A DNA stretch of 64,000 nt from Enterococcus sp. RIT-PI-f (GTDB lineage Bacteria > Bacillota > Bacilli > Lactobacillales > Enterococcaceae): positions 62,001 to 126,000 of the forward strand of contig NZ_LHOX01000005.1 of assembly GCF_001297065.1 (NCBI RefSeq). The letters run 5' to 3'. The position numbers and the translations under genes are program-made. Numbering within the stretch: position 1 is the first letter of the stretch; every line of letters starts with the position of its first letter. Of the stretch, positions 6,659-16,141 are shown one piece after another. Below the pieces are notes generated by a model, which searched no databases, was not told where the DNA came from, and saw nothing but the letters and a program-made list of their open reading frames with translations.

Positions 6659-8406
6659 TATGCTTCACTCCCTTCAATTTTGGCTTCTAATTGCTGTTTG
6701 TCCCACATTTTTTTGTACCAGCCATTTGCTGCCAACAAAGATGCATGCGTCCCTCTTTCGCTGATTCGACCTTGATCGATGACCAATATTTCCTGTGCAT
6801 GTTTGACACTGCTGAGGCGATGGGCAGCAATGATCGTTGTTTTATCTTGACGATACGTTTTGAGTTGTTCGAGGATCGCTTCTTCTGTTTTGGCGTCCAC
6901 TGCTGAGAGTGCATCATCCAGAATCAACAATTCCGGATCCGTGATCAACGCTCGGGCGATCGACAGCCGTTGTTTTTGTCCGCCTGATAAGGAAACCCCT
7001 CGCTCGCCGACCATGGTGTCATAGCCTTCAGGAAATTGCTGGATATCCTCATGTACGGCTGCCAAAGTTGCGGCCTGATCGACTTGTTCTTGGCTGGCAC
7101 GAGGTACCGCAAAACGGATATTGTCGCGAATCGTCATTGAAAAGAGGAAGTGATCTTGTGGTACATAGCCGATCGAACCCAATAGGGCATTCAATGAATA
7201 GTCTTTGGTACTGATGCCGCCAAAAGTAATGCTGCCTTGATAGGAATCATACTCTCGCAACAGTAATTTCATCAAGGTAGTCTTCCCAGCACCAGTTTTG
7301 CCGACGATGCCTAATGTATCACCTTGGGCCAATTGAAACTGGATATTGGTCAAAGCGAAATCATCTTCAGCATAGTGAAAATCCTGAAGTGCAACTTCGA
7401 TGGTCCCTTTCGCCGGTGCAGTGATAGCATGCTCGGCCTCTATGATATGACTTTTCGCAGCCAATAGTTCCGCCACACGATCATAGCTGGCATTCCCGCG
7501 CTCTAAGACATTGAATAAACGGCCAATCGCAAACATCGGCCAAACCAGCATGCCAATATAGCTGATGAATGAAACCAACTGACCGATCGTAATTGTGCCA
7601 TCCATGACATAATGCCCACCAACAATAATCGTCAAGACATAGGAAATACCAATAATGACTGTAATGAAAGGATCAAAAAGGGCATCTAGTAAATTCACTT
7701 TGCGATTTTTTACGATTGCATGATCGATTTTATCTTGGAAATCAGCCAAATCTTCCGCCTCTTGTCCAAATGTTTTGATGACTTTCATGCCTGTGATACT
7801 CTCTTGGGCTTTGTCATTGATAGACGAAAAGGCTTCTTGTGAATCGCGAAATGCATCGTGCAGTTTACTTCCTAGTACCCGAGCCATCACTGCCAAAAAT
7901 GGCAGTGGCAACAAAGCAATCAAGGTCAAGCGCCAATCAATGAAGAGCACCATCGCAATGATCGTTGCGCCACCAGAAATGAACGAATCGGCAAACGTCA
8001 AAATACCCGCACCTGCAACATTTTGGATTGCATTCAAATCATTGGTCGCATGGGCCATCAAATCCCCCGTCCGATGCTTTTGATAAAAAGTATGATCCAT
8101 CTTGGTAAAATGTGTGAATAGCTGGCGACGCAAGCTTTTTTCTAAACGCGCAGCACTTCCCCAAATATGCGTCCGCCATATAAAGCGAAAGACATACTGG
8201 GCGATCGCAGAAAGAACTAAAATCATCACCCAAAAGAAAATCCGCTGCATTGAAATATCTTGATCAGCGATCTCATCGATAATGATCCCAATGACTTTTG
8301 GCGGTGCCAACTGAACGATGGCCACTAAAACCAACGCTGAGACCCCAAGCATATAATGTTTTTTTTCTTCTTTAAAGAACCACCCTAGTTTTCTAAATAT
8401 TGACAT
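6658..8406 (-). CDS. efrA: ABC multidrug exporter half-transporter, EfrA/YheI type
   Basis: A 582-residue half-transporter: six-helix membrane domain, then an ATPase domain with Walker A GIVGKTGAGKTT and canonical LSGGQKQRL. Walker B reads LILDDALSAVDA, where Asp replaces the catalytic Glu. That degenerate site is the hallmark of the EfrA/BmrC/TM287 partner. The start chosen is ATG 8406 (MSIFRKLGWFFKEE), with GGAG six bases upstream. It overlaps the start of the partner gene. Confidence 0.9.
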   Translation of the reverse strand: MSIFRKLGWFFKEEKKHYMLGVSALVLVAIVQLAPPKVIGIIIDEIADQDISMQRIFFWVMILVLSAIAQYVFRFIWRTHIWGSAARLEKSLRRQLFTHFTKMDHTFYQKHRTGDLMAHATNDLNAIQNVAGAGILTFADSFISGGATIIAMVLFIDWRLTLIALLPLPFLAVMARVLGSKLHDAFRDSQEAFSSINDKAQESITGMKVIKTFGQEAEDLADFQDKIDHAIVKNRKVNLLDALFDPFITVIIGISYVLTIIVGGHYVMDGTITIGQLVSFISYIGMLVWPMFAIGRLFNVLERGNASYDRVAELLAAKSHIIEAEHAITAPAKGTIEVALQDFHYAEDDFALTNIQFQLAQGDTLGIVGKTGAGKTTLMKLLLREYDSYQGSITFGGISTKDYSLNALLGSIGYVPQDHFLFSMTIRDNIRFAVPRASQEQVDQAATLAAVHEDIQQFPEGYDTMVGERGVSLSGGQKQRLSIARALITDPELLILDDALSAVDAKTEEAILEQLKTYRQDKTTIIAAHRLSSVKHAQEILVIDQGRISERGTHASLLAANGWYKKMWDKQQLEAKIEGSEA

Positions 8407-8525
8407 AACACTCTCCATTTCTCCCGTTGCACGATGTTCAAAATCGTGCCATTTTTCCGAATATTCCCACACAAAACAGTTCAAATATTAGACCCAATGA
8501 CTGGCGTGATCAACCTGAACACACG

Positions 8526-8562
8526 CAAAAACGAGCTGATAAAAAATCAGCCCGTTTTCGAT
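8526..8562 (-). terminator. Terminator downstream of the YneF-like gene
   Basis: AAAACGGGCTGA and TCAGCTCGTTTT (one G-U) enclose a T-rich loop, ending in GTTTTTGC on the minus strand. Confidence 0.65.
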
Positions 8563-8568
8563 AAAAAC

Positions 8569-8784
8569 CTATTTTTGGTTTTTCATTTGCTGCATCATTT
8601 GACGAATCTTCTTCTCAGAAGGTTTTTGGCCCATTGACATCATCATTGAACGAAGCATATCCTCATTAACGGGAGGATTTTTCTTTAAATAATCTTGCAT
8701 ATATCTGCGCGCCAAAAAGAAGCCGCCTACAGCGCCCAATAAAAGTGCGACAACTGCGATCACAATCACGATTCCTACATTCAT
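8569..8784 (-). CDS. YneF/UPF0154 family membrane protein
   Basis: A 71-residue protein of unknown function with one N-terminal membrane helix ([19 protein letters not shown]). A conserved basic/Met-rich cytoplasmic part follows ([16 protein letters not shown], later [20 protein letters not shown]), the usual look of UPF0154. ATG 8784 follows AAAGGAGAG. Its terminator separates it from the exporter genes. Confidence 0.88.
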   Translation of the reverse strand: MNVGIVIVIAVVALLLGAVGGFFLARRYMQDYLKKNPPVNEDMLRSMMMSMGQKPSEKKIRQMMQQMKNQK

Positions 8785-8847
8785 CTGAAATCTCTCCTTT
8801 CTCTTGTACTCTCAATGAATCATTTTACTAGAAAAAAATCTAAAAAG

Positions 8848-8890
8848 GAAGAGAGAAAGCAGGATTTATCCAAAAACTTTCTCTCCTGAC
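8848..8890 (-). terminator. Terminator of the BcrA-type ABC pair
   Basis: GAGAGAAAG (8851-8859) and CTTTCTCTC (8878-8886) form a stem; the minus strand continues TTCCTTTTTAG. Confidence 0.6.
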
Positions 8891-8891
8891 A

Positions 8892-9692
8892 TCAGCTTAA
8901 TGCGACATCTCTCTTGTTAAACAACCAATTGGTTAAAAGGTAGATCAAACAACTATACACAAGCAAGCTGCCAGCCATTTCCCAGTAGCCCAATCCAGTG
9001 CTGATGTCCATTGACCATTGGGGGTTGCCTAAAAGTGTTGGGATCGCCCCGCGGATATTCATCATATTGAATGGATTCCATTTCAACCATGGATATTTTT
9101 CAAGGGCAAGCAACATCAATGAATTGATGATACTACTGCCAAATAGCACACCCACACCTAAACCGACAGCCAAGCTTTGCGAACGGATGACAGCAGAAAT
9201 GAACATCGTCAACGCCGCATAAAATAATATCAGCAATAAATTGGTCCCGGCATAGACCAACGCCACAACGATTGCTGGTAACCCATTGAAGTCTGTCGCT
9301 GCCAATGGTGATTCCGCTCTAAGAAAAAGATTGCTGGCGGCCAAACTGCTAAGCAGTAAACAAACTGTACCTAAACTAGCAAATAAGATGATATTGATGG
9401 CTTTGGCCGCCAATATTTGTGTTCTCTTGTATGGACGGATCAATAAAAATTTGATCGTTCCTCTTGTAAATTCCTCTGCTACTGAAGAAGCAGCAACGAT
9501 GACTACGATCAGATTCAAAAATGAAGTCATTTCACTTAATGAAACAAATAGGTCATTGGCCTTCATATCTCCACTGCCGATCCGCACAACATACGTCAGC
9601 GCAAACGTGAGCAGCACCAATAGACCCAGCATGATCCACGTTGATTTCTTTTTAGCCAATTTCAGCCATTCATTTTCAATCAATGTCAACAT
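8892..9692 (-). CDS. ABC-2 type transporter permease
   Basis: A 266-residue membrane protein with about six helices: one near residue 20-38, a pair around 55-115, then segments to a last helix near 240. This is the layout of ABC2_membrane_4/BcrB-like permeases that work with BcrA-type ATPases in bacitracin, lantibiotic or other peptide resistance. Its start lies one base beyond the stop of the ATPase gene, so the two form one transporter. The actual substrate cannot be read from the sequence. Confidence 0.82.
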   Translation of the reverse strand: MLTLIENEWLKLAKKKSTWIMLGLLVLLTFALTYVVRIGSGDMKANDLFVSLSEMTSFLNLIVVIVAASSVAEEFTRGTIKFLLIRPYKRTQILAAKAINIILFASLGTVCLLLSSLAASNLFLRAESPLAATDFNGLPAIVVALVYAGTNLLLILFYAALTMFISAVIRSQSLAVGLGVGVLFGSSIINSLMLLALEKYPWLKWNPFNMMNIRGAIPTLLGNPQWSMDISTGLGYWEMAGSLLVYSCLIYLLTNWLFNKRDVALS

Positions 9693-9693
9693 A

Positions 9694-10602
9694 TCAAAGC
9701 CCCCCTTCTTCAGTCCACGCCAAGAAGGTATCTTCTAAGGAGGAATGCTGAAGTTTCATTTCTAATAAACCTATCTGGTGTTGGACGATCAATACCGCAA
9801 TGTCTTTACGGATATCTTCTACTAACGACACACGTAAACCATCGACCTCCTGCGTGACTTCCAATTGCAGCTGTTCCCTGAGCAATGATTCGACCAACGC
9901 ATCATTGTCGGTTTTGATCATTAATTGATTGTGGCTTTCTTTCAAATCTGTCATCGCCACTTGATGGGTGATTTTGCCTTTTTGAACAATGATCAAATGA
10001 TCAGCAATTTGTTCAATGTCACTAAGTTGGTGACTAGAAACAAGCACTGATACACCTTGATCCCGCAACTGATGAAGCATCTCGCGAAATTCCCGCATCC
10101 CTTTCGGATCAAGCCCGTTCATCGGTTCATCTAAGACCAATAAGTCGGGTTGATGGATCAAAGCTTGCGCAACGCCTAAACGCTGGCGCATGCCAAGAGA
10201 ATATGTTTTGACTTTTTGATGGATATGATTGTCTAAATGGACCTGAGCGATCAAGGCATCTAGTTCTGCTGTAGAGCCTCTCTTGATAGCCATCCGTTGG
10301 TATTGTTGTAAATTCTCATACCCGGTCATATAATTATAGAATTCTGGATTCTCCACGATCGCACCAACAGACGCAATCGCTTGTTTGAAATCGCCATCTA
10401 ATGAATGACCCATGATTGTGATCATACCCGTATTATGCTTCATCAGGCCAACGATCATACGTATCAGTGTCGTTTTCCCCGCCCCGTTCGGTCCCAATAA
10501 GCCAACGATCTGGCCTGCTTCTACTGTAAAAGAGGCTTGATCAATAATCCGTTTCGTGCCAATCATTTTGGAAACATCTTGTAACATCAATACTTCAGTC
10601 AT
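9694..10602 (-). CDS. BcrA-type ABC transporter ATPase
   Basis: A 302-residue ATPase of the BcrA/LanF subfamily: Walker A GLLGPNGAGKTT, signature YSLGMRQRLG, Walker B LLVLDEPMNGLDP, H-loop VLVSSHQLSD. A C-terminal extension of about 85 residues is typical of the group. ATG 10602 has GAGG six bases upstream and is preferred over GTG 10614. It partners with the permease that follows. BcrAB-like pairs often sit beside Bce-type sensors, and here a Bce-like module is directly upstream. Confidence 0.87.
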   Translation of the reverse strand: MTEVLMLQDVSKMIGTKRIIDQASFTVEAGQIVGLLGPNGAGKTTLIRMIVGLMKHNTGMITIMGHSLDGDFKQAIASVGAIVENPEFYNYMTGYENLQQYQRMAIKRGSTAELDALIAQVHLDNHIHQKVKTYSLGMRQRLGVAQALIHQPDLLVLDEPMNGLDPKGMREFREMLHQLRDQGVSVLVSSHQLSDIEQIADHLIIVQKGKITHQVAMTDLKESHNQLMIKTDNDALVESLLREQLQLEVTQEVDGLRVSLVEDIRKDIAVLIVQHQIGLLEMKLQHSSLEDTFLAWTEEGGL

Positions 10603-10704
10603 GTATACCCTCACTTTCTTCTGCCGTTTTTCAGACAGGATGGATGAAACTGTTCACGAGAAAATAATCTTTTAGTTATATCTACCATGACATTGTCAAA
10701 AAAG

Positions 10705-10742
10705 AAAGTCAAGCAGGAATTGAAGCACTCCAGCTTGACTTT
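10705..10742 (-). terminator. Terminator after the BceB-like permease
   Basis: AAAGTCAAGC (10705-10714) and GCTTGACTTT (10733-10742) form a perfect 10-base stem; the minus strand continues with CTTTTTT. Confidence 0.7.
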
Positions 10743-10744
10743 GC

Positions 10745-12841
10745 TTATATGTCTGATGGATCCGCATATCGATCGATATCTTTTTGATAGCGCAGCAAAC
10801 AAACGAGATAAAAGATGATTTGGAAAATGACGTACATGCCGCCAATCTTACTGTAAAACTGCCAGACTGGTAATTCAACCAATATGTTCAAGGCCGCCAT
10901 GGCCACAACAAAATGCAGTAAAGCAATCAATGTCGGCAGAAAGTACATCACTTGCAGCTGCCGGCGAATCACGGTATGTCTTTCTTTTGGTGTCACGCCT
11001 AAGATGTGCAAGGAGCGATGATAGGCGCCGTCTTTGTCTAAATCAGCAAAGAGACGGAAATAGACGATCGATGCAGAAAAGATAAAGAAGACTGCGCCTA
11101 ACAATATGGTGATCATCAAGATGATGCCATTGCCCTGCCGATTTTCTTGGAAGGTGCGATACTTTGATTCATACGTCACATAAGGTGAAATAGCAGCTGT
11201 AGCTTCAGCCCAGTCCTCGTCTGTCATCTCATCTACGCGGTCACCTAATGCATCATACAATGCGCCCATCTGTTCTTCTTGGTCAGCATTTTCTTGGTCC
11301 AACTGTGTGTTGATGCGCGATACCAATTCTGGATTATCCGCCCATTCGGGATAATCGATCCAAGTAAAGCCATAATTATCTGCATCGCCACTTTTGACCA
11401 ACGTTGTTTGCCAGTCGTCAAAGGTTTGATCCGTCACCACAGCAAGTCCATAATAATTTAAAGAGAGCATTGAGGGACTATGTACAACAGTCATCTCACC
11501 TTTTTTGATACTATTGATGCCAATCTCCACTGGCAGGCGCGTTTCTCTTTCAGACTGCGGCACAGACAAAAGTTCTTTACGTCTTGAATAATTCGGACTT
11601 AATTCAAGAAGCTGATCTTGTTCGATTGGTTCCGCTTCTTCCCCGATTTGTGTCATCAATGTCTGATAATCACTTTCTTTCATGACAGAAAAACCATTGC
11701 TGCTAAAAAAAGCATCTTCCGCCAGTTCTGGGCTATCTGGTTGGATATAGACCGAGATAAGGTCCACTGTTGCAGTTTTCGTTTGATAGCCTTCTGCTTC
11801 GATCATATGATTGATCTCAGCGACTTTGTCTTCGATCACTGGCGCGTCTGCAGTTGAATGAGTGAAAAAATAAGCCACACTTATGCCTTGGATCGAAGAA
11901 AAACTGGTGCTGCCAATGGCCATCATCACCGCGATGCCAACAAAGGCCACCGATGTACTTAGGGTGATCAAGCTATACATGGCTGCATTGTCCCGCATTC
12001 GAAACAGCCATTCGCTAATGGTCAGCATCTTTGTACCTTGTAAGAAACTAGTGCGTTTCTTCAGCCGTTTTAAGATGAAGACACTGAACTGATGAAAACT
12101 CAACATCGTCCCTGCGACAGTCAGGACGACACCCAACAATAAGCTAAGCAATGTGGTTGACTGCACACTAAAGTAAAAAACAGATCCATAGCCTGCAAGC
12201 AGCAATAGAATACCTAGCAAGGCTAACACCCAATGACTTTTTGGCTCAGGACGTGGTTTTTCATTTTCTTTGATCAACGAAACAATTTGATCGCCTTGCA
12301 ACGTGCTTGTTGCCATCAAGGAAATCACCAAAAAAATACCAACATACACGATTCCTGTCAAAAGGATAGCCAAAGGCGGCACAATAAAGTTCAATCCATG
12401 ATCTAGATGCATGACGTTCTGGGCGATCAGCAGCAGTAATTTCGTGCTCAGAATGCCGAGTAAAATACCGCAGATCGTTGCAATCGTACCAAGCAAGGCA
12501 TTTTCAACAAACAACAGACGGCGCAAGTCTTTTTCTTTGATGCCCAAAATCAAATAAATCGCGAGATCTCGCTTACGGCGTTTCAAAAATACGACAAAGG
12601 TATACCACAGAAACAATAACGACAATATAGCGATGACCACCAACGCCGTTGTTAAGCCCATTTTCGACAATGCGGAAATCGTCCCGCTGCTAGAGGATAA
12701 ATCTTTCTTTAACTGTGGGTGAAATAGCAGCAAACTGAAAATATAGAAGACCGTTGCCGCAAAAGTACTGCTGATAAAATATGCCGCATAGGTCCTGAAA
12801 TTGCCGCGAAGGTTACGAATGATCAACTGTCTGAAATTCAT
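10745..12841 (-). CDS. BceB-like ABC transporter permease (FtsX family)
   Basis: A 698-residue permease with ten predicted helices and one large extracellular domain (about residues 320-565) between helices 7 and 8, the structure that binds peptide antibiotics in BceAB-type detoxification and sensing transporters. FtsX-like segments flank it. ATG 12841 has AGGAGG eight bases upstream and lies 29 bases inside the ATPase gene. The kinase and regulator of the module are upstream. Family members respond to bacitracin, nisin or other lipid II binders; the ligand here is unknown. Confidence 0.88.
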   Translation of the reverse strand: MNFRQLIIRNLRGNFRTYAAYFISSTFAATVFYIFSLLLFHPQLKKDLSSSSGTISALSKMGLTTALVVIAILSLLFLWYTFVVFLKRRKRDLAIYLILGIKEKDLRRLLFVENALLGTIATICGILLGILSTKLLLLIAQNVMHLDHGLNFIVPPLAILLTGIVYVGIFLVISLMATSTLQGDQIVSLIKENEKPRPEPKSHWVLALLGILLLLAGYGSVFYFSVQSTTLLSLLLGVVLTVAGTMLSFHQFSVFILKRLKKRTSFLQGTKMLTISEWLFRMRDNAAMYSLITLSTSVAFVGIAVMMAIGSTSFSSIQGISVAYFFTHSTADAPVIEDKVAEINHMIEAEGYQTKTATVDLISVYIQPDSPELAEDAFFSSNGFSVMKESDYQTLMTQIGEEAEPIEQDQLLELSPNYSRRKELLSVPQSERETRLPVEIGINSIKKGEMTVVHSPSMLSLNYYGLAVVTDQTFDDWQTTLVKSGDADNYGFTWIDYPEWADNPELVSRINTQLDQENADQEEQMGALYDALGDRVDEMTDEDWAEATAAISPYVTYESKYRTFQENRQGNGIILMITILLGAVFFIFSASIVYFRLFADLDKDGAYHRSLHILGVTPKERHTVIRRQLQVMYFLPTLIALLHFVVAMAALNILVELPVWQFYSKIGGMYVIFQIIFYLVCLLRYQKDIDRYADPSDI

Positions 12842-13586
12842 GACGACGCCCTCCTAAGTGTGCCAAAACATCAAGAATTTTTTGATAAAACTGTTGTTGA
12901 TCACTGCCGCGATACAATTCGTTATATAGTTTGCCGTCTTTGATAAAAACGATCCGATCAGAAAAACTAGCCGAATACGGGTCATGGGTCACCATCATAG
13001 TCGTGACTTTTCGTTGCTGATTCATTTGACTCAAGATCTCCATCACATCTCTGGCCGCTTTGGAGTCCAAATTACCGGTTGGTTCATCCGCCAACAACAA
13101 TTCAGGCTGATGAATCAACGCCCGAGCAATGGCTACACGTTGCTGTTCCCCGCCAGACAACTGATAGATGCGTTTCTCCGCTTTATCCGCAATGCCCAAC
13201 TCATCTAATAGTGCGGCACAACGCTGTTGCATTTCCCCGACTGGCACACGATCTAGCGTTAAGGGCAGCATCACATTCTCAGCCACAGTTAAAGGTGCCA
13301 ACAGATTGTAATTTTGAAAAACAAAACCCAATTGCTGCCGGCGAAAGCGTGCCAACTTCTCTTTTGATAACGTTAGCGGCTGCTCGCCTTTGATGATGAC
13401 CGTGCCTGAAGTTGGTTGGTCTAACGTAGCCACTAAATTCAACATAGTGGTTTTACCGCTTCCGGAGGGGCCCATAATACTAATGAATTCTCCCTCCGGA
13501 ACTTTTAGATCGATTTGTTGCAGCACATCAACTGACACTTCGCCAGTATACGTTTTGTGAATATTTTTTAATTCTAACAATGCCAT
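12813..13586 (-). CDS. BceA-like ABC transporter ATPase
   Basis: A 257-residue ATPase of the MacB/LolD group: Walker A IMGPSGSGKTTM, Q-loop FVFQNYNLLAPLT, signature LSGGEQQRVA, Walker B LLADEPTGNLDS, then MMVTHDPYSASF. ATG 13586 has GGAG upstream. Overlapping the permease gene by 29 bases implies coupled translation. Confidence 0.9.
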   Translation of the reverse strand: MALLELKNIHKTYTGEVSVDVLQQIDLKVPEGEFISIMGPSGSGKTTMLNLVATLDQPTSGTVIIKGEQPLTLSKEKLARFRRQQLGFVFQNYNLLAPLTVAENVMLPLTLDRVPVGEMQQRCAALLDELGIADKAEKRIYQLSGGEQQRVAIARALIHQPELLLADEPTGNLDSKAARDVMEILSQMNQQRKVTTMMVTHDPYSASFSDRIVFIKDGKLYNELYRGSDQQQFYQKILDVLAHLGGRRHEFQTVDHS

Positions 13587-13683
13587 CTTGACCACTCCTT
13601 TTGTACTCAGTGTATCAGGAAACGCCGCTCTCAGTTATCGATTCTCTGATAGAAAGCTTACACTTTTGTAAGGAATCCTCTTT

Positions 13684-14634
13684 TCACCCCTGTTCAAAAG
13701 TCAAGACCACCCGCGTCCCTATCCCTTGTGTGGATGTGATTGCGACTGAAATCGCCAATTGCTCGCTGATCATATCGACTAAATATAAGCCCATTCCGGT
13801 GGCCTCACCTAATGCGCGCCCGTTATCACCAGTAAAGAAAGGTCGGAATATCCGGGGCAAATCACTGTCAGGGATCCCGCAACCTGCATCAGAAATCGTT
13901 AGACGTTTATGTTCAGCATCCAACGCAAAGACAAGCTGACCTTCTGGATCTGAATATTTGATGCCATTGCTGATTAACTGATACAACATGATTTGGAGCC
14001 ATTTTTTATCTGTTGTCACAAGAAAGTCAGTTTGATCAATAATTTTCGGGTATACACGATGTCGGATGAAACTACGTTTTTGTTCACCAATGCTTTCTTT
14101 GATGATTGCCGCCAATGACAATGTTTCTATCAAAAAGTCCTCTTTAAAATCTTCCAACCGGACAAAGTTCAGCGCAGTCGCTAATCCACTCTTTAGACGA
14201 TCGGTTTCCGCCAATAGATCATCACTGTCTAACTGGTCGCTCTCTGCCATCAAAGCCAGCACAGCTACAGGTGTTTTCATTTGATGCACCCAAATATGCA
14301 TAAATTTGATATGCGTCTGATAATGCTGATCTACAGCTGTTAACTGCTGCTGCATGTGCTGCTGTTCAACATGCAAATGTCTTTGTAAGGTACGACTGAT
14401 GAAACCAGCACTTTTTTTTTGCATATGCCCAGTTTCCAGATAGCCATAAAAGCCTTGATTCTTATGATAATCGATGGTCAAAAAAACAATCGTCAAGCAC
14501 AGAATCAAACTGACCCCGTAAATTAAAATGCCGAGATCACGGTACCCGTCCAACCAAATCAAAAGAATCAACAAACCAAGAGAAACAATTTCCAGCAGTA
14601 GCCAAGGCAGATGAACCTTTAAGAATAGCTTCAT
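13684..14634 (-). CDS. BceS-like intramembrane-sensing histidine kinase
   Basis: A 316-residue kinase with two N-terminal helices joined by only a few residues (IWLDGYRDLG, about 27-36). It therefore has no extracellular sensor and must be told of antibiotic by the BceAB-type transporter. The H box is HIWVHQMKTP with phospho-His at 117, the N box LISNGIKYS, G1 DAGCGIP and G2 GEATGMGLYL. The ATG overlaps the regulator stop by four bases. There is an 88-base gap before the ATPase gene, where a regulated promoter would be expected. Confidence 0.9.
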   Translation of the reverse strand: MKLFLKVHLPWLLLEIVSLGLLILLIWLDGYRDLGILIYGVSLILCLTIVFLTIDYHKNQGFYGYLETGHMQKKSAGFISRTLQRHLHVEQQHMQQQLTAVDQHYQTHIKFMHIWVHQMKTPVAVLALMAESDQLDSDDLLAETDRLKSGLATALNFVRLEDFKEDFLIETLSLAAIIKESIGEQKRSFIRHRVYPKIIDQTDFLVTTDKKWLQIMLYQLISNGIKYSDPEGQLVFALDAEHKRLTISDAGCGIPDSDLPRIFRPFFTGDNGRALGEATGMGLYLVDMISEQLAISVAITSTQGIGTRVVLTFEQG

Positions 14635-15326
14635 TGATCATGACCCGTCAATGACAGCGCATAGCCTTTCCCGCGAATCGTTTGAATCGGTTCATCAATG
14701 CCCAGATTGATCAACTTCTTGCGCAAACGGCCAATATTGACAGACAACGTATTGTCATCGACAAATCGCTCATCGTCCCATAATTTATTTAAGATTTTTT
14801 CTCGTTTGACCATTTCAGGATAGGCCTGGATCAGCAATGAAAGCAGTTCGCCTTCCCGGACGGTTAACAGTTCTTCATGCCCATGACAGAGCATTTTCAA
14901 CGCTTCTGGATAATAAACTAGCGGGCCAGCTTTAAGCTGACGGGCCCGGTCAGTTTGGGCGTAGTCACCGTAAACACGCCGAATATGACTTTTGACTTTT
15001 GCCAGCAATAGTTCATAGGAAAAAGGTTTGACCAAAAAATCATCTGCACCATATTCCAATGCCATCACTTGATCCATATTGCCATCGCGTGCTGAAATAA
15101 ATAAAATGGGAACCAACGAACGCTCGCGTATTTTTTGGCACCAATAGAAACCATCATAATAAGGCAAATTGACATCCATTAGTACCAAGTCAGGCTGAAT
15201 CTCGTCGAATTCTGCTAAAATCGCATCAAAACGTTGCGGAACAAAAGTGGCATACGCATATCTTTGCAATTGATCCCCAATCATCTTGACCAGCGATTGA
15301 TCATCTTCTACAATAAAAATCTTCAT
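14631..15326 (-). CDS. BceR-like OmpR-family response regulator
   Basis: A 231-residue regulator: receiver domain with acidic pair EDD at 7-9, phospho-Asp 51 (VLMDVNLPYYDGF), Thr/Ser switch region (LFISARDG) and Lys (DDFLVKPFS). It is followed by a winged-helix domain ending in QTIRGKGYALS. ATG 15326 has AGGAGG upstream and is preferred over a longer frame to 15341. First gene of the regulator-kinase-ATPase-permease module. Confidence 0.9.
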   Translation of the reverse strand: MKIFIVEDDQSLVKMIGDQLQRYAYATFVPQRFDAILAEFDEIQPDLVLMDVNLPYYDGFYWCQKIRERSLVPILFISARDGNMDQVMALEYGADDFLVKPFSYELLLAKVKSHIRRVYGDYAQTDRARQLKAGPLVYYPEALKMLCHGHEELLTVREGELLSLLIQAYPEMVKREKILNKLWDDERFVDDNTLSVNIGRLRKKLINLGIDEPIQTIRGKGYALSLTGHDQ

Positions 15327-15347
15327 TCTACCCCTCCTCATTCCTAT

Positions 15348-15356
15348 ATTTTAGCA
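15348..15356 (-). promoter_or_regulatory. Extended -10 promoter of the Bce-like module
   Basis: Minus strand TGC-TAAAAT (TAAAAT at 15353-15348), only about 20 bases before the regulator start. The -35 is poor. Confidence 0.45.
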
Positions 15357-15406
15357 AATTTCATCCCAATAATCTGAAAAAAATCCTTCATCTTTTCACT
15401 TATTTA

Positions 15407-15435
15407 TTGTAAGAGATTTTTATTTATAGTATACT
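15407..15435 (+). promoter_or_regulatory. Promoter of the azoreductase gene
   Basis: TTGTAA (15407-15412), 17-base spacer, TATACT (15430-15435). Confidence 0.65.
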
Positions 15436-15478
15436 ATCATTTGTGACAATACTTACATTTAAACAAAGGTGGAAAATC

Positions 15479-16096
15479 ATGAAAAATATTTTAGTTGTTA
15501 AAGCAAACAATCGCCCTGATGGCGTATCAGCGAAAATGTTCGATACATTCGTTGAAAACTTAGACACAAACAATGTAGAGGTTGTAACATTTGATGTCTA
15601 TGCACAACCAATGCCTTATATTGGTCAAACGCTATTTGAAGCTTTTGGCAAATTAGCGCAAGAACAAGCGTTGAATCAAGAAGAACAAGAATTGATGACA
15701 GTTCGTCAAGATGTGATGAATAAATTTGCAGCAGCCGATACGATCGTCTTTGCTTTCCCAATGTGGAACTTAACGATCCCTGCAGCATTGCACACGTTCA
15801 TCGACTACATCTTCCAAGCAGGATTCACTTTCTCTTATAATGAAGATGGTTCAATGAATCAACTATTGAAAGACAAAGAAATCGTCCTATTAAATGCCCG
15901 TGGTGGGGTTTATTCAGGCGAAATGAGTGTCATGGAAAATGCTGTAACCTTCATGGAAAAAGTATTCGGTGGCATGTTCGGTATGACGATCACTGAAGAA
16001 GTGATCATTGAAGGCCACAATGCTGATCCATCAAAAACTGCAGCGATCGTTGCTGAAGGTTTAGAACGTGTTGCAGCAGCAGCGAAGAAATTTTAA
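15479..16096 (+). CDS. azoR: FMN-dependent NAD(P)H azoreductase/quinone reductase (AzoR family)
   Basis: A 205-residue flavodoxin-fold enzyme that reduces azo compounds and quinones with two electrons. Visible are the N-terminal FMN loop (LVVKANNRPDGVSAKM), the AFPMWNLTIPAALHTFID motif typical of AzoR, and a Gly-rich NARGGVYSG loop. ATG 15479 has AAAGGTGG upstream, so a frame starting at 15443 is rejected. Monocistronic, ended by a perfect hairpin. True substrates are probably quinones. Confidence 0.88.
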   Translation: MKNILVVKANNRPDGVSAKMFDTFVENLDTNNVEVVTFDVYAQPMPYIGQTLFEAFGKLAQEQALNQEEQELMTVRQDVMNKFAAADTIVFAFPMWNLTIPAALHTFIDYIFQAGFTFSYNEDGSMNQLLKDKEIVLLNARGGVYSGEMSVMENAVTFMEKVFGGMFGMTITEEVIIEGHNADPSKTAAIVAEGLERVAAAAKKF

Positions 16097-16110
16097 TTGA
16101 TCTGAAAAAA

Positions 16111-16140
16111 GAAACCTTGGACGCAGACGTCCAAGGTTTC
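16111..16140. terminator. Bidirectional terminator between azoR and the XRE regulator
   Basis: Perfect 13-base stem GAAACCTTGGACG / CGTCCAAGGTTTC with a 4-base loop; T-runs on both strands (TTTAG; TTTTTTC). Confidence 0.8.
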
Positions 16141-16141
16141 T

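Noticed and set aside
9286-9738. 150-codon plus-strand frame opposite the ABC-2 permease
   Set aside because: It lies fully antisense to the permease and ATPase genes, has no ribosome-binding site and its translation has no family-like pattern.
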